Of a stretch of DNA of 64,000 nt, positions 17,908 to 26,185 are shown in pieces. The DNA comes from Erythrobacteraceae bacterium Alg239-R51. GTDB lineage: Bacteria > Pseudomonadota > Alphaproteobacteria > Sphingomonadales > Sphingomonadaceae. The stretch covers positions 682,001-746,000 of the forward strand of contig CAMZOI010000001.1 of the NCBI GenBank assembly GCA_947331495.1. The letters run 5' to 3'. The stretch's first letter is position 1. Every line of letters begins with the position of its first letter. The translations under genes were made by a program, and so were the position numbers. The notes below the pieces were generated by a model. The model was not told the origin of the DNA, did no database searches, and saw only the letters and a program-made list of their open reading frames with translations.

Positions 17908-18008
17908 GTCTGTCTCCTTCGTGCCGGAGATAGGAACGGCGTGGCCGCTTGTCATCGCCAACCAGTCACGTAGAAGACGCCGGTACAGAGTATCCCAGGA
18001 GAGACCCC

Positions 18009-18833
18009 ATGCGCCGTTCGATAGCCCTGCTTGCCACCGCCGCCCTGTTCACCGGCGCACCGCTTGCAGCCGATCACCACATGAATTCGGCTGCGGCATC
18101 GCCCGAGCTGACAGCGGCCCTCGCGATGGATAACCGCGCCGATGACCGCGCCCGCGACGAGTGGCGCAACCCGGCGGAAACGCTCGCATTCTTCCAGGTC
18201 GAACCCGGGATGACGGTGGTCGACTACATGCCGGCAAGCGGCTGGTACACGCGCGTTCTGGTGCCATATCTTGGCGAACAGGGCCAGTATGTCGGGCTCG
18301 TGCCCGATCCGGCAGCTGCCGATGGCGATCGGTTCTCCGAATACTTCGCCGGCCTCCCGGCAAGTTTCAACGAAGCCTCGCCCGGCTGGAACCTCGCCGG
18401 CGCGCCGGTCTCGCTCTATGGCTCGCAGGACATCCCCGAGGAAATGCAGGGCACGGTCGATCGCGTGCTGGTGTTCCGCGAAATGCACAATTTGCTGCGC
18501 TCGGGCGTCATGTATACGGAACTCAGTCGCATCCGCTCGCTGCTCGACGATGATGGCATGCTCGGTATCGTCCAGCATCGTGCCAAGGCCGATGCGCCGG
18601 GCGACTACACGCTGGGAAGCAACGGCTATCTTCGCCAGGCGGACGTGGTCGCGCTGGTCGAGGCGCACGGGTTCGAACTGGTCGGCGAAAGCGAGATCAA
18701 CGCCAATCCGCGCGACACCGCCGACCATGAAGGCGGCGTGTGGAACCTGCCGCCTTCCAACCGGGGCGACGATCCGGCGATGGCCGCGATCGGCGAAAGC
18801 GACCGGATGACACTGCTGTTCCGCAAGCGGTAA
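18009..18833 (+). CDS. Exported class I methyltransferase-like protein
   Basis: 274 residues. The N-terminus (MRRSIALLATAALFTG...AAD) is a clear Sec signal peptide, so the mature protein is periplasmic or outer-membrane associated. The rest reads like a class I SAM-methyltransferase fold, but the motif-I region is VVDYMPASGWYTRVLVPYLG, where the usual acidic-GxGxG pattern is weak. The ATG has an AGGAGA site 7 nt upstream; an earlier in-frame ATG at 17949 is less likely. SAM is not expected in the periplasm, so a methyltransferase role is doubtful. Similar exported proteins are known as families in proteobacteria, but I know of no function. Confidence 0.8.
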   Translation: MRRSIALLATAALFTGAPLAADHHMNSAAASPELTAALAMDNRADDRARDEWRNPAETLAFFQVEPGMTVVDYMPASGWYTRVLVPYLGEQGQYVGLVPDPAAADGDRFSEYFAGLPASFNEASPGWNLAGAPVSLYGSQDIPEEMQGTVDRVLVFREMHNLLRSGVMYTELSRIRSLLDDDGMLGIVQHRAKADAPGDYTLGSNGYLRQADVVALVEAHGFELVGESEINANPRDTADHEGGVWNLPPSNRGDDPAMAAIGESDRMTLLFRKR

Positions 18834-18873
18834 GGACGTTGCCCGAGAGCGTTGGCCTGCCTATCTCCCGCTC

Positions 18874-19737
18874 ATGAGAGAGCTGACCATCGCCGTGCTG
18901 CAATTGCCGCTCGCCCGCGCCGACGGGGCGGACAATATCGCTGCGGTCGCCGCCCTGGTGGAAGAAGCGGCGGGCCGGGGCGCGCAGGTCGTCCTGCCGC
19001 CCGAACTGTTCGAAGGCGAGTATTTCTGCCGCGACGAAGCGGAAGACCTGTTCGCCCGGGCACGCCCGACTGCCGATCACCCCAGCGTCGTCGCCATGCA
19101 GAAGCTTGCCGGCAAGCTGGGCGTCGCGATTCCCACCAGCTTCTTCGAACGCGACGGGCACCATTACTACAACACCCTCGCCATGATCGGTCCGGATGGC
19201 GAGATCATGGGCACTTATCGCAAGAGCCATATTCCCGATGGGCCGGGGTATGAGGAGAAATACTACTTCCGTCCCGGCAATGACGGCTTCAAGGTCTGGG
19301 ACCTGTTCGGTGCCCGTATCGGGGTGGGTATCTGCTGGGACCAGTGGTATCCCGAATGTGCGCGCGTGATGGCCTTGAAGGGCGCGGAAGTGCTGCTCTA
19401 TCCAACGGCGATCGGCTCCGAGCCATACGACGCCGATCTCGACACCAGCCGGATGTGGCGCCGCGCGATGATCGGCCACGCGGTCTCGAACTGCATGCCG
19501 GTAGCCGCAGCGAACCGGATCGGCCACGAAGGCCCTGCAGAGCGGCAGCAGAGCTTCTACGGTCACAGCTTCATCTGCGACGAATGGGGCGACATGCTGG
19601 AAGAGTTCGGTGGATCGAGCGAGGGCGCGCTAGTGGCGAAGCTCGACCTCGACCGCGCCGCGCAACATCGCGCGGGCATGGGGTTTTTCCGCGACCGACG
19701 GCCGCAACTCTATGGGCGGATTTGCGAGGACGTGTGA
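18874..19737 (+). CDS. aguB: N-carbamoylputrescine amidase
   Basis: Nitrilase-superfamily hydrolase that converts N-carbamoylputrescine to putrescine, CO2 and ammonia in the agmatine route. The product is 287 residues. The Glu-Lys-Cys triad is Glu44 (LPPELFEGEYF), Lys117 (YRKSHIPDGPGY) and Cys154 (GICWDQWYPE). The GYxEKYYFRPG segment is characteristic of this branch. No agmatine deiminase (aguA) is in the window. The stop overlaps the next start by 4 nt. Confidence 0.9.
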   Translation: MRELTIAVLQLPLARADGADNIAAVAALVEEAAGRGAQVVLPPELFEGEYFCRDEAEDLFARARPTADHPSVVAMQKLAGKLGVAIPTSFFERDGHHYYNTLAMIGPDGEIMGTYRKSHIPDGPGYEEKYYFRPGNDGFKVWDLFGARIGVGICWDQWYPECARVMALKGAEVLLYPTAIGSEPYDADLDTSRMWRRAMIGHAVSNCMPVAAANRIGHEGPAERQQSFYGHSFICDEWGDMLEEFGGSSEGALVAKLDLDRAAQHRAGMGFFRDRRPQLYGRICEDV

Positions 19738-20162
19738 CCGTGGAGGCGACCGGCATCGATCGCGACCGGCTCGAGCGTCTCCGTGATGCCGCGATGGAAG
19801 CGGCGACGGCCCGGATCGAGAAGGACGGTCATTTCCAGCCGCTCCTGTTCGAACTGCGCGCGAACGGCTCCATCCATCATGTCGCGGTGCTCGATACCAT
19901 CTCTTCGATAGGCCGCGACAAGGTTATCGACCGGCTCGTCGAACTCATGCGGGAACGTGCGCGTCAGGGGACCGTGCTTGCTGCAGCGATAGCGATCCAT
20001 CTCGCCGATGAAAGCGCGATCGAGATAAGGCTGCGTGCCCCGAACCATGCGTCGAACTGCGTCGTCACCCTCGACGTCCGGAGCAGCGGCTATTTGCGCA
20101 AACGCCGGCACGTCTCCGTCATTGGAGCCTCTGCCAACTCGGTAGAGAACGATGTGTTCTGA
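19734..20162 (+). CDS. Hypothetical protein between aguB and folK
   Basis: 142 residues, no signal peptide or membrane segment, function not recognised. It is helix-rich at the start (DRLERLRDAAMEAATARIE), then has alternating strand-like segments (PLLFELRANGSIHHVAVLD, TVLAAAIAIHLADE, AIEIRLRAPNHASNCVVTLDVR). That alternation would suit a small alpha/beta sensory or dimerisation fold. The start is taken as the GTG at 19734, overlapping the aguB stop as GTGA. A GTG at 19740 is equally possible and has better spacing from GAGGA. Its 3' end overlaps folK by 11 nt, so the three genes look like one transcript. Confidence 0.7.
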   Translation: MTVEATGIDRDRLERLRDAAMEAATARIEKDGHFQPLLFELRANGSIHHVAVLDTISSIGRDKVIDRLVELMRERARQGTVLAAAIAIHLADESAIEIRLRAPNHASNCVVTLDVRSSGYLRKRRHVSVIGASANSVENDVF

Positions 20163-20688
20163 GCTTTCTCGACCGCGATCGCCTGCACCGCAGGGATCGG
20201 CAAAGCAAGGACGCGGCGACCATCGATATATCGTGGCCATGGGTTCGAACATGCGTGTTTCGCAAATCGGCACTCCGCGAATGGTCATCGACGATGTTAT
20301 CCGCTCGCTGGACGGCGAAGGGGCCGAAATCCTCTGCAGGTCGAAAACAGTGGCGAGCAAGCCTGTCGGACCCTCGCGGCGGCAATACGCCAATGCGGCG
20401 ATACTGGTGGCAAGCCCGCTCGATCCTCCGGATATGCTCACCAAGCTTCAAGCGGTCGAAAAACGCTACGGGCGCCAGCGGCGCGGTCAGCCCTGGCGTG
20501 CGCGACCTATCGATCTCGACATCATATTATGGGACGGCGGGGCATGGAATTCGCGAGAGCTGACGATCCCGCACCCGGTGTTCCACGAGCGGAACTTCGT
20601 CCTTGGCCCTGCGAGCGAGGTTGCCCCGCACTGGCGCGATCCGAACACCGGTCTTACAATGCGTCAGCTAGCCGCGCGTGCTTCGTGA
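20152..20688 (+). CDS. folK: 2-amino-4-hydroxy-6-hydroxymethyldihydropteridine pyrophosphokinase
   Basis: HPPK, which transfers pyrophosphate from ATP to the pterin in folate synthesis. The product is 178 residues. After a non-homologous 23-residue extension it shows the first strand YIVAMGSN, the catalytic RARPIDLDIILWDG (the two metal-binding Asp) and the closing IPHPVFHERNFVLGP. No canonical start lies just before the first strand, so the ATG at 20152, inside the end of the previous gene, is used. That gives a longer N-terminus than usual for the roughly 160-residue family. Confidence 0.88.
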   Translation: MCSELSRPRSPAPQGSAKQGRGDHRYIVAMGSNMRVSQIGTPRMVIDDVIRSLDGEGAEILCRSKTVASKPVGPSRRQYANAAILVASPLDPPDMLTKLQAVEKRYGRQRRGQPWRARPIDLDIILWDGGAWNSRELTIPHPVFHERNFVLGPASEVAPHWRDPNTGLTMRQLAARAS

Positions 20689-20721
20689 CCGAAGCGGGCG
20701 AACAATCCGGAGCTTGCCTGC

Positions 20722-20750
20722 TTGACCGACCCAAGTACCATGACTAGGTG
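20722..20750 (+). promoter_or_regulatory. Candidate promoter of tRNA-Lys
   Basis: TTGACC and TAGGTG separated by 17 bp, ending 13 bp before the mature tRNA 5' end. The -10 box is a poor match. Confidence 0.4.
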
Positions 20751-20762
20751 CACCGCGGTGGT

Positions 20763-20839
<77 letters not shown>

Positions 20840-20916
20840 CCCATCGCTTCGTTCAAAAACTCGATCGTGGCGAGCAGGCCCAGCTTCGCTTCCGCGAAGG
20901 CTTTGGAGACTTTCGA

Positions 20917-21288
20917 ATGAACCGATTGGTGCCGATCTGGACCCTCATCCCGGCAGCAGCATTGATGGCCACTGCCTGCGCGGCATCTTCGAACCATGGA
21001 GGTAGCTTGGCGAACGCAGAAATAGCTTGTCGCGCGAGTGGAGCCGAAATCGAGGGGATGTCGCATGCACAAGTCTGCGATGTTGCCCGCGAGGCTTTTG
21101 CGGATCACCCCCGCGCCGAGGAATTGACCGTGACGCTTGATATCCAGTCGGAATACAGCGCGACCGGTATCGTTTCCGAGGATGACGGTACAGTGTTGGT
21201 TGAACGGCAGTTCGCGATCATGGACCGGATGCTGAACAGGTCGGCGCTTGTGGCATTTGTCAATGAACTCGCGGAGGCTGTCCGCTAG
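20917..21288 (+). CDS. Small secreted or lipoprotein-like hypothetical protein
   Basis: 123 residues starting MNRLVPIWTLIPAAALMATACAASS. This is a signal sequence whose end resembles a lipobox, but the -3 position is Ala, not Leu/Val/Ile, so ordinary signal peptidase I cleavage is as likely. The mature part has two further cysteines (IACRASG, AQVCDVA) that could form a disulfide. Function not recognised. The ATG has a GGAG site 9 nt upstream. It follows tRNA-Lys by 77 bp. Confidence 0.7.
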   Translation: MNRLVPIWTLIPAAALMATACAASSNHGGSLANAEIACRASGAEIEGMSHAQVCDVAREAFADHPRAEELTVTLDIQSEYSATGIVSEDDGTVLVERQFAIMDRMLNRSALVAFVNELAEAVR

Positions 21289-21367
21289 CCTCGCGAGATT
21301 AGGCCGTTCCGAAGCAGGCAGGATGCCATTGCGGCAGTCTGGTCGAGTAACTAGCTAACACCTGCCC

Positions 21368-21943
21368 ATGATCTCACCCCGCCTGTCGATCTTTGCCCGC
21401 CTGCCCGAACCGGGAAAGGTCAAGACCCGGCTCATTCCCGCGCTCGGAGCCGAAGCAGCAACTGCGGTCTACGAAGCCTTGTTGCTGCACACGCTCGAAG
21501 TGGCCCGCTCAAGCACGCTTGATTTCGAAGTACGTGTAACCGGAGGCGATCCCGACGCTTTTCGCGAACGGTTCGGTTCGGACCTGTGCGTGGCTCCGCA
21601 GGGCAATGGCGATCTGGGTGCGCGGATGACCGCAGTGGGGCCGCCATCGCTGATAATCGGGAGCGACTGTCCCGGACTCGGCGTCTCGATCCTTCAATCG
21701 GCTGCCAAGGCGCTCGAAAGTCACCGGATCGTGCTCGGGCCGGCAACGGACGGAGGATATTATCTCATCGGACTGCGCGACCGGATGCCCTGGCTGTTCG
21801 AAAACATGGCATGGAGCACGGCTGAGGTGTTCGCCGAAACGCGCAGACGATCAGCCGAGCGAGGAATAGATCCGGCTATTCTGCCTGAACTGGCCGACAT
21901 CGATACGCCAGAAGATCTGGCGCAATGGCCGGCGTTCCGATGA
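21368..21943 (+). CDS. DUF2064 / TIGR04282-type glycosyltransferase
   Basis: GT-A fold nucleotidyl/glycosyltransferase-like protein, 191 residues. It has the family start LSIFARLPEPGKVKTRLIPALG, the metal-site-like IIGSDCPGL and the LGPATDGGYYLIGL motif. The TIGR family is named after arsenosugar biosynthesis, but members occur in many settings. Here there is no ArsM or ArsS, so an arsenic role is not supported. The stop overlaps the next start (ATGA), and the next gene is its usual TIGR04283 partner. Confidence 0.85.
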   Translation: MISPRLSIFARLPEPGKVKTRLIPALGAEAATAVYEALLLHTLEVARSSTLDFEVRVTGGDPDAFRERFGSDLCVAPQGNGDLGARMTAVGPPSLIIGSDCPGLGVSILQSAAKALESHRIVLGPATDGGYYLIGLRDRMPWLFENMAWSTAEVFAETRRRSAERGIDPAILPELADIDTPEDLAQWPAFR

Positions 21944-22662
21944 GCGTGACGATCGTGGTGCCGACGTTGAACGAAGAGTCGGCGCTGCCGGTCCTCGTGG
22001 CTCACCTTGAAAATTGCGATCCGGCTCCGCTGGAGATCATCCTCGTCGATGGCCAAAGCGAAGATGCAACGGTAAGGATTGCGCAGGCAGCCGGCTGGCA
22101 AATCATCTTGAGCGAAAGAGGCAGGGCGCTGCAGATCAATGCCGGCGTCGAAGCGGCGCAAGCCGACCTCGTATGCGTCGTTCACGCCGACACGTTACCC
22201 CCGACGGACATGGTCGCGGTTGTCGAGGCAACCTTGACCGATCCGCGCATCGCTTTGGCGAGCTTCATGCCGCTCATCCGAGGCCCGGAAAAAACGCGCT
22301 GGGGCACGAGCCTGCACAATTGGGCCAAGACATGGTACGCGCCGCTCGTCACCCGTCCGCATCTGTTTCTGCGCGGCGTCAGGCTGCTGTTCGGCGATCA
22401 TGCAATGTTCTTCCGCAGGTCCGATTTTCGGAAACTGGGCGGATGCTCGCCCGGCGATACGGTGATGGAGGAAGCGGATCTTTGCGTGAAGTTCGCGCGC
22501 CTGGGAAAGGTGCGCATGGTGCCGCGCTGGGTAGTTACCTCGGACCGCAGGATCGCTGCGTGGGGGGCGCTCAGGGCAAACTGGATCTACTTCAAGGTCG
22601 GCATTCTCTGGGCCGTTGGACTGCGGCATCGGATGGAACAGAATTACCCTGACATTCGCTGA
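21940..22662 (+). CDS. TIGR04283-type family 2 glycosyltransferase
   Basis: GT2 enzyme, 240 residues from the ATG at 21940. It starts VTIVVPTLNEESALP, has the nucleotide-site motif ILVDGQSEDAT and a DXD-like VVHADTLPP, and ends with a hydrophobic-aromatic segment (ANWIYFKVGILWAVGL) that may touch the membrane. An in-frame ATG at 21925 is an alternative start. It is coupled to the DUF2064 gene by a 4-nt overlap, and its 3' end overlaps the convergent SDR gene by 19 nt. Substrate unknown. Confidence 0.85.
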   Translation: MSVTIVVPTLNEESALPVLVAHLENCDPAPLEIILVDGQSEDATVRIAQAAGWQIILSERGRALQINAGVEAAQADLVCVVHADTLPPTDMVAVVEATLTDPRIALASFMPLIRGPEKTRWGTSLHNWAKTWYAPLVTRPHLFLRGVRLLFGDHAMFFRRSDFRKLGGCSPGDTVMEEADLCVKFARLGKVRMVPRWVVTSDRRIAAWGALRANWIYFKVGILWAVGLRHRMEQNYPDIR

Positions 22663-23678
22663 TCACCGCTCAGGAAGCCTACCGCGATGCAGTAGTCGAT
22701 CAAGCGCCGGATGTAGGCTTCGCCGCTCGGAGGGCAGACCAGTCCCGTAGCCTCTCGAAACTGCGCGTCATCGAAGATGGGCGAGCGCTGGAAATAGCTT
22801 GCATACAGCCCGGCGACGCGGCGGAACAGACGTCGTTCAAGCGCGGGAAGTGCTGATGGATCGAAATCGTCCGGCCGAACCAGTTCGGGTTCGTGAAAAT
22901 GCGGATAAGCCCCGATCGCGCCGGCAAACTGGGTCACGGGAAGCGGTTGTCCGGAGACGAGGTGAAAGGTCTTGCCCTCTGCTTCGGCCATGTTTCCTGC
23001 CAAAGCGACAATACCGGCTGCAACGTGGTCGACGGGTACGAAATCCAGCGTTGCCCCGGCGCGCGCCGGCATGTGACGAACACGGCCTTCTGCAATGAGC
23101 TTGAACGCGGCATAGGTGGTATCGAATTGGCGGATGGTTCCGCTTTCATGCTCCCCGACCACGATCGAGGGACGCGCGACAGCCCATTTGGCCCGGCTGG
23201 CCCTGACGCACCGTTCCCCTTCTGCCTTGCTCGCTTCGTACCCGTTCGCGAAGCATCCCTTCGGCAGAGCATCCGTCTCTTGAATCGGGCCGTCGCGCGT
23301 GCCGCAAACATAGGCGGTCGAGACATGGAGGAAATGCATGTCCCCCGCTTCCGCTAGTGCCAGGGCATTCCGAACCCCGAACACGTTGACGGCATCGTAG
23401 TCCTCTAGCGCCAGGTCGAAGCGGACCGTGGCGGCGCAGTGAACGATGAGGTCGTGGCTTTTGGATACATTGCGCCAAACGGCCTCGTTCCAGCCTAGCC
23501 GATGCTTCGAAACGTCGCCGCGCAAGGTCTCGACATCCTGCACCCGTGAACCGTCATTCGCCAGGACTTCCGGGTTGCGATGGACCAGCGCGGTGACGCT
23601 ATGACCATCTGCCACCAACCGGGCACATATCTCGCCGCCGAGCAGGCCGGCGGCTCCGGTAACCAGAATGCAGGCTAT
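22644..23678 (-). CDS. Extended SDR-family NAD(P)-dependent protein lacking a canonical start codon
   Basis: NAD(P)-binding Rossmann protein of the extended SDR type, about 340 residues. It has the nucleotide motif VTGAAGLLGGEICARL, a Ser-Thr-Ala-Tyr segment (LHVSTAYVCGT) and YEASK (the YxxxK pair), resembling the NAD-binding domain of thioester reductases. The reading frame enters the Rossmann motif without any in-frame ATG, GTG or TTG: the first canonical start, a TTG at 23618, would remove the whole glycine motif. An AAGGGG sequence (23685-23690) is spaced correctly for an ATA at 23678; an ATT at 23669 would give the most family-like N-terminus. The 5' end is therefore uncertain. Divergent from the MerA-like gene. 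Confidence 0.72.
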   Translation of the reverse strand: MACILVTGAAGLLGGEICARLVADGHSVTALVHRNPEVLANDGSRVQDVETLRGDVSKHRLGWNEAVWRNVSKSHDLIVHCAATVRFDLALEDYDAVNVFGVRNALALAEAGDMHFLHVSTAYVCGTRDGPIQETDALPKGCFANGYEASKAEGERCVRASRAKWAVARPSIVVGEHESGTIRQFDTTYAAFKLIAEGRVRHMPARAGATLDFVPVDHVAAGIVALAGNMAEAEGKTFHLVSGQPLPVTQFAGAIGAYPHFHEPELVRPDDFDPSALPALERRLFRRVAGLYASYFQRSPIFDDAQFREATGLVCPPSGEAYIRRLIDYCIAVGFLSGDQRMSG

Positions 23679-23741
23679 GATATACCCCTTGCGACAATCG
23701 ATTGTTCGCTTCCTAGGGCAAACCGGCTAACAGGCAAGCGC

Positions 23742-25163
23742 ATGAAATTTTCCCATGATGTTATCGTTATCGGCGCCGGTGCAGCCGGATTGACCGCTGC
23801 TGGCGGTGTCGCTCTGTTCGGGTTGAAGGCCGTCCTTGTCGAAGCGCACAAGATGGGCGGCGAATGCCTCAACACCGGATGCGTGCCGTCCAAGGCACTG
23901 ATCAGCGCGGCCAGACGGGCGGCCGAAGCCAGGACCAGAACCCGTCACGGAGTGACGCTGGCTGCGCCCCAAATCGAGTGGTCCGGAGTTCACGAACATA
24001 TCCATCGCGCTATCGCCGATATCGAACCGCATGATTCGGCCGAACGGTTTGAGGAAATGGGCGTCGAGGTTCTGAAGGGCCGGGCACGGGTCACCGGCCG
24101 ACAGTCGGTAGAGGTGGCAGGAAGGGTCCTGACCGCGCCGCGCATCGTGGTCGCAACAGGATCACGACCGGCCATCCCGCCGATCGAGGGGCTGGAAGAT
24201 GTTCCTTACCTGACGAACGAGAACCTTTTCGATCTGACAGAATTGCCCGAACACCTGCTGATCGCCGGCGGCGGCGCCATCGGGATGGAAATGGCGCAGG
24301 GCTTTCGCCGTCTGGGAAGCGCAGTCACCGTCGTCGAACCGGGGCCGCTTATGAGTCGGGACGATCCTGAAAGCGTCTCGGTCGTGCGTTCCGTCATGCA
24401 AGACGAAGGCGTTGTGTTCGTTCAGGGAAAGGTCGCCAGAGTTGACCGGCACGGACGCTCGATCCTTGCGCATATCGACGAACGAACCGAGGCAATCGAA
24501 GCGTCGCACCTGCTTCTGGCGGTGGGACGCAAGGCCAATGCCGACGGTTTCGGCCTTGAGAAAATCGGAGTGAGAATGGGCGATAACGGGATCGCGGTCG
24601 ATGCGCGGAGACGGACCTCGGTCAAAGGCATCTACGCTATCGGCGATTGCCGCGACGGGCCGCGGCTCACGCACATATCCGGCTATGAAGGGTCGAATGT
24701 CGCGCTCGAGATCGTCACCGGTCTGCCAACCAAAGTCGATTATACCGCACTGCCCTGGGTCACCTATACCGAACCCGAAGTCGCGCAGATCGGACTGACC
24801 GAAAACGATGCGCGCGAAGAACATGGAGATGCCGTTTCCGTGGTGAAGGAACGCTTCGACGACAACGAACGCGCCATCGCGGATGGCGATACGCGCGGAC
24901 ACCTGAAAATGGTTTTGAAAGGCAAAAAGGTTCTGGGGGTCAGCATCGTCGGCAAGAATGCCGGTGAACTGCTCCTGCCCTTCACCCAGTCGATCACCGG
25001 CAAAAGCAGTACCTTCGCTCTCGGCAGCGCCATCGTCAGCTATCCGACACGAAGCGAGATTTCGAAGGCGGCAGCCTTTTCGGCTTGGGAGCCGACGGTG
25101 TTCGGCTCGCTACCCAAGAAATATGCTGCTCTGGTTGCGAAATTGCGGCGGACGCTGGCCTGA
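23742..25163 (+). CDS. MerA/dihydrolipoamide dehydrogenase-like flavoprotein
   Basis: FAD-dependent pyridine nucleotide-disulfide oxidoreductase, 473 residues. The FAD site is VIVIGAGAAGLTAA, the redox disulfide is GGECLNTGCVPSKAL (Cys42/Cys47), a second Rossmann motif is LLIAGGGAIGMEMA, and the FAD-closing motif is IYAIGDC. At the C-terminal interface, where dihydrolipoamide dehydrogenase has His-Pro-Thr...Glu, the sequence is SYPTRSE, with Tyr replacing the His. There is no N-terminal heavy-metal domain and no C-terminal Cys pair, so it is not a classical mercuric reductase. The stop overlaps the radical SAM start by 1 nt. Substrate unknown. Confidence 0.88.
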   Translation: MKFSHDVIVIGAGAAGLTAAGGVALFGLKAVLVEAHKMGGECLNTGCVPSKALISAARRAAEARTRTRHGVTLAAPQIEWSGVHEHIHRAIADIEPHDSAERFEEMGVEVLKGRARVTGRQSVEVAGRVLTAPRIVVATGSRPAIPPIEGLEDVPYLTNENLFDLTELPEHLLIAGGGAIGMEMAQGFRRLGSAVTVVEPGPLMSRDDPESVSVVRSVMQDEGVVFVQGKVARVDRHGRSILAHIDERTEAIEASHLLLAVGRKANADGFGLEKIGVRMGDNGIAVDARRRTSVKGIYAIGDCRDGPRLTHISGYEGSNVALEIVTGLPTKVDYTALPWVTYTEPEVAQIGLTENDAREEHGDAVSVVKERFDDNERAIADGDTRGHLKMVLKGKKVLGVSIVGKNAGELLLPFTQSITGKSSTFALGSAIVSYPTRSEISKAAAFSAWEPTVFGSLPKKYAALVAKLRRTLA

Positions 25164-26146
25164 TGGCACGCAGGACCGCTCGCAACGCACCGTCAGGGCC
25201 GTCGCCATTTGCGGTCGAGGCTGAGGCTCTTTCAGTGAAGAAATTCGCCGATCCGCAGCGCACCGCCGATGGACAGCGGCGCGCGTCCGTAGCGATGACG
25301 AAGCTTGACACCCTGTGGTTGAACACCGGTACGCTTTGCAACCTCGCCTGCGCCAATTGCTACATTGAGAGCAGCCCGACGAACGATGCGCTGATCTACC
25401 TTTCGCATGATCACGCTGTGCGCTTCCTCGACGAGGCGGAAGAGCTGGAAACGCGGGAGATCGGGTTTACGGGGGGTGAGCCGTTCATGAACCCGGAATT
25501 TCCGGCGATTCTTTCAGACGCGCTGGAACGCGGGTTCGAAGCGCTTGTCCTGACGAACGCCATGCGACCCATGCGCCGGCACGAGCCATTATTGCTGGAT
25601 CTGCATGACCGTTTCGGTGCTAGGCTGACCTTGCGGGTGAGCCTCGATCACCATTCACAGGCTGTGCACGAAGGCGAGCGGGGGGCGCATAGCTGGGATC
25701 CAGCGATGGACGGGTTGCGCTGGTTGTCCGAACACGGACTGTCGGTCGCGGTCGCCGGACGTCTGCTTCCGGACGAGAAAGAGTCCGAAGCGCGGACTGC
25801 CTACGGCTCACTGTTCGCACGCGAGGGAATCTCGGTCGATGCGGATAGTCCGCACAGCCTGGTCCTGTTTCCCGAAATGGACGAGGAAAAGGACATCGCC
25901 GAAATCACTACCGAGTGTTGGGATATTCTCGGAAAATCGCCAACGGACCTCATGTGCGCCAACAGCCGCATGATCGTTCACCGCAAGGGTGAAGCTGGCC
26001 CGCGCGTCGTTGCCTGTACCCTCATACCCTATGACAAGGGTTTCGATCTGGGCGACAGATTACTGGATGCATCAGGCGATGTGGCGCTGAACCACCCGCA
26101 TTGCGCACGGTTTTGCGTATTGGGTGGAGCAAGCTGTTCGGCCTGA
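25163..26146 (+). CDS. Radical SAM protein of unknown function
   Basis: 327 residues. The 4Fe-4S/SAM motif is CNLACANCY (Cys59, Cys63, Cys66), followed by IGFTGGEPFMNPEF, the SAM-binding GGE motif. The C-terminus is Cys-rich (HCARFCVLGGASC) and could hold an auxiliary cluster. The preceding TLWLNTGTLCN block is characteristic of one uncharacterised COG0535-type family. It lacks the ArsS-type C-terminal domain. The ATG overlaps the flavoprotein stop by one base, so the two are strongly coupled; the flavoprotein might feed electrons or recycle a thiol product, which is inference. An internal ATG at 25295 would drop a basic leader. Confidence 0.88.
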   Translation: MARRTARNAPSGPSPFAVEAEALSVKKFADPQRTADGQRRASVAMTKLDTLWLNTGTLCNLACANCYIESSPTNDALIYLSHDHAVRFLDEAEELETREIGFTGGEPFMNPEFPAILSDALERGFEALVLTNAMRPMRRHEPLLLDLHDRFGARLTLRVSLDHHSQAVHEGERGAHSWDPAMDGLRWLSEHGLSVAVAGRLLPDEKESEARTAYGSLFAREGISVDADSPHSLVLFPEMDEEKDIAEITTECWDILGKSPTDLMCANSRMIVHRKGEAGPRVVACTLIPYDKGFDLGDRLLDASGDVALNHPHCARFCVLGGASCSA

Positions 26147-26185
26147 AGGGTTCGTGCGGGACACAAGCATAGGGCAGGCCGTTGC

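Noticed and set aside
21368..22662. Arsenosugar biosynthesis locus
   Set aside because: Only the two glycosyltransferases carry that family name; no arsenite methyltransferase or ArsS-type radical SAM protein is present, and the ArsR-like gene at 49 kb heads a methionine operon.
23742..25163. Mercuric reductase / mercury resistance gene
   Set aside because: No heavy-metal-associated N-terminal domain, no C-terminal Cys pair and no mer genes nearby; only general family similarity.
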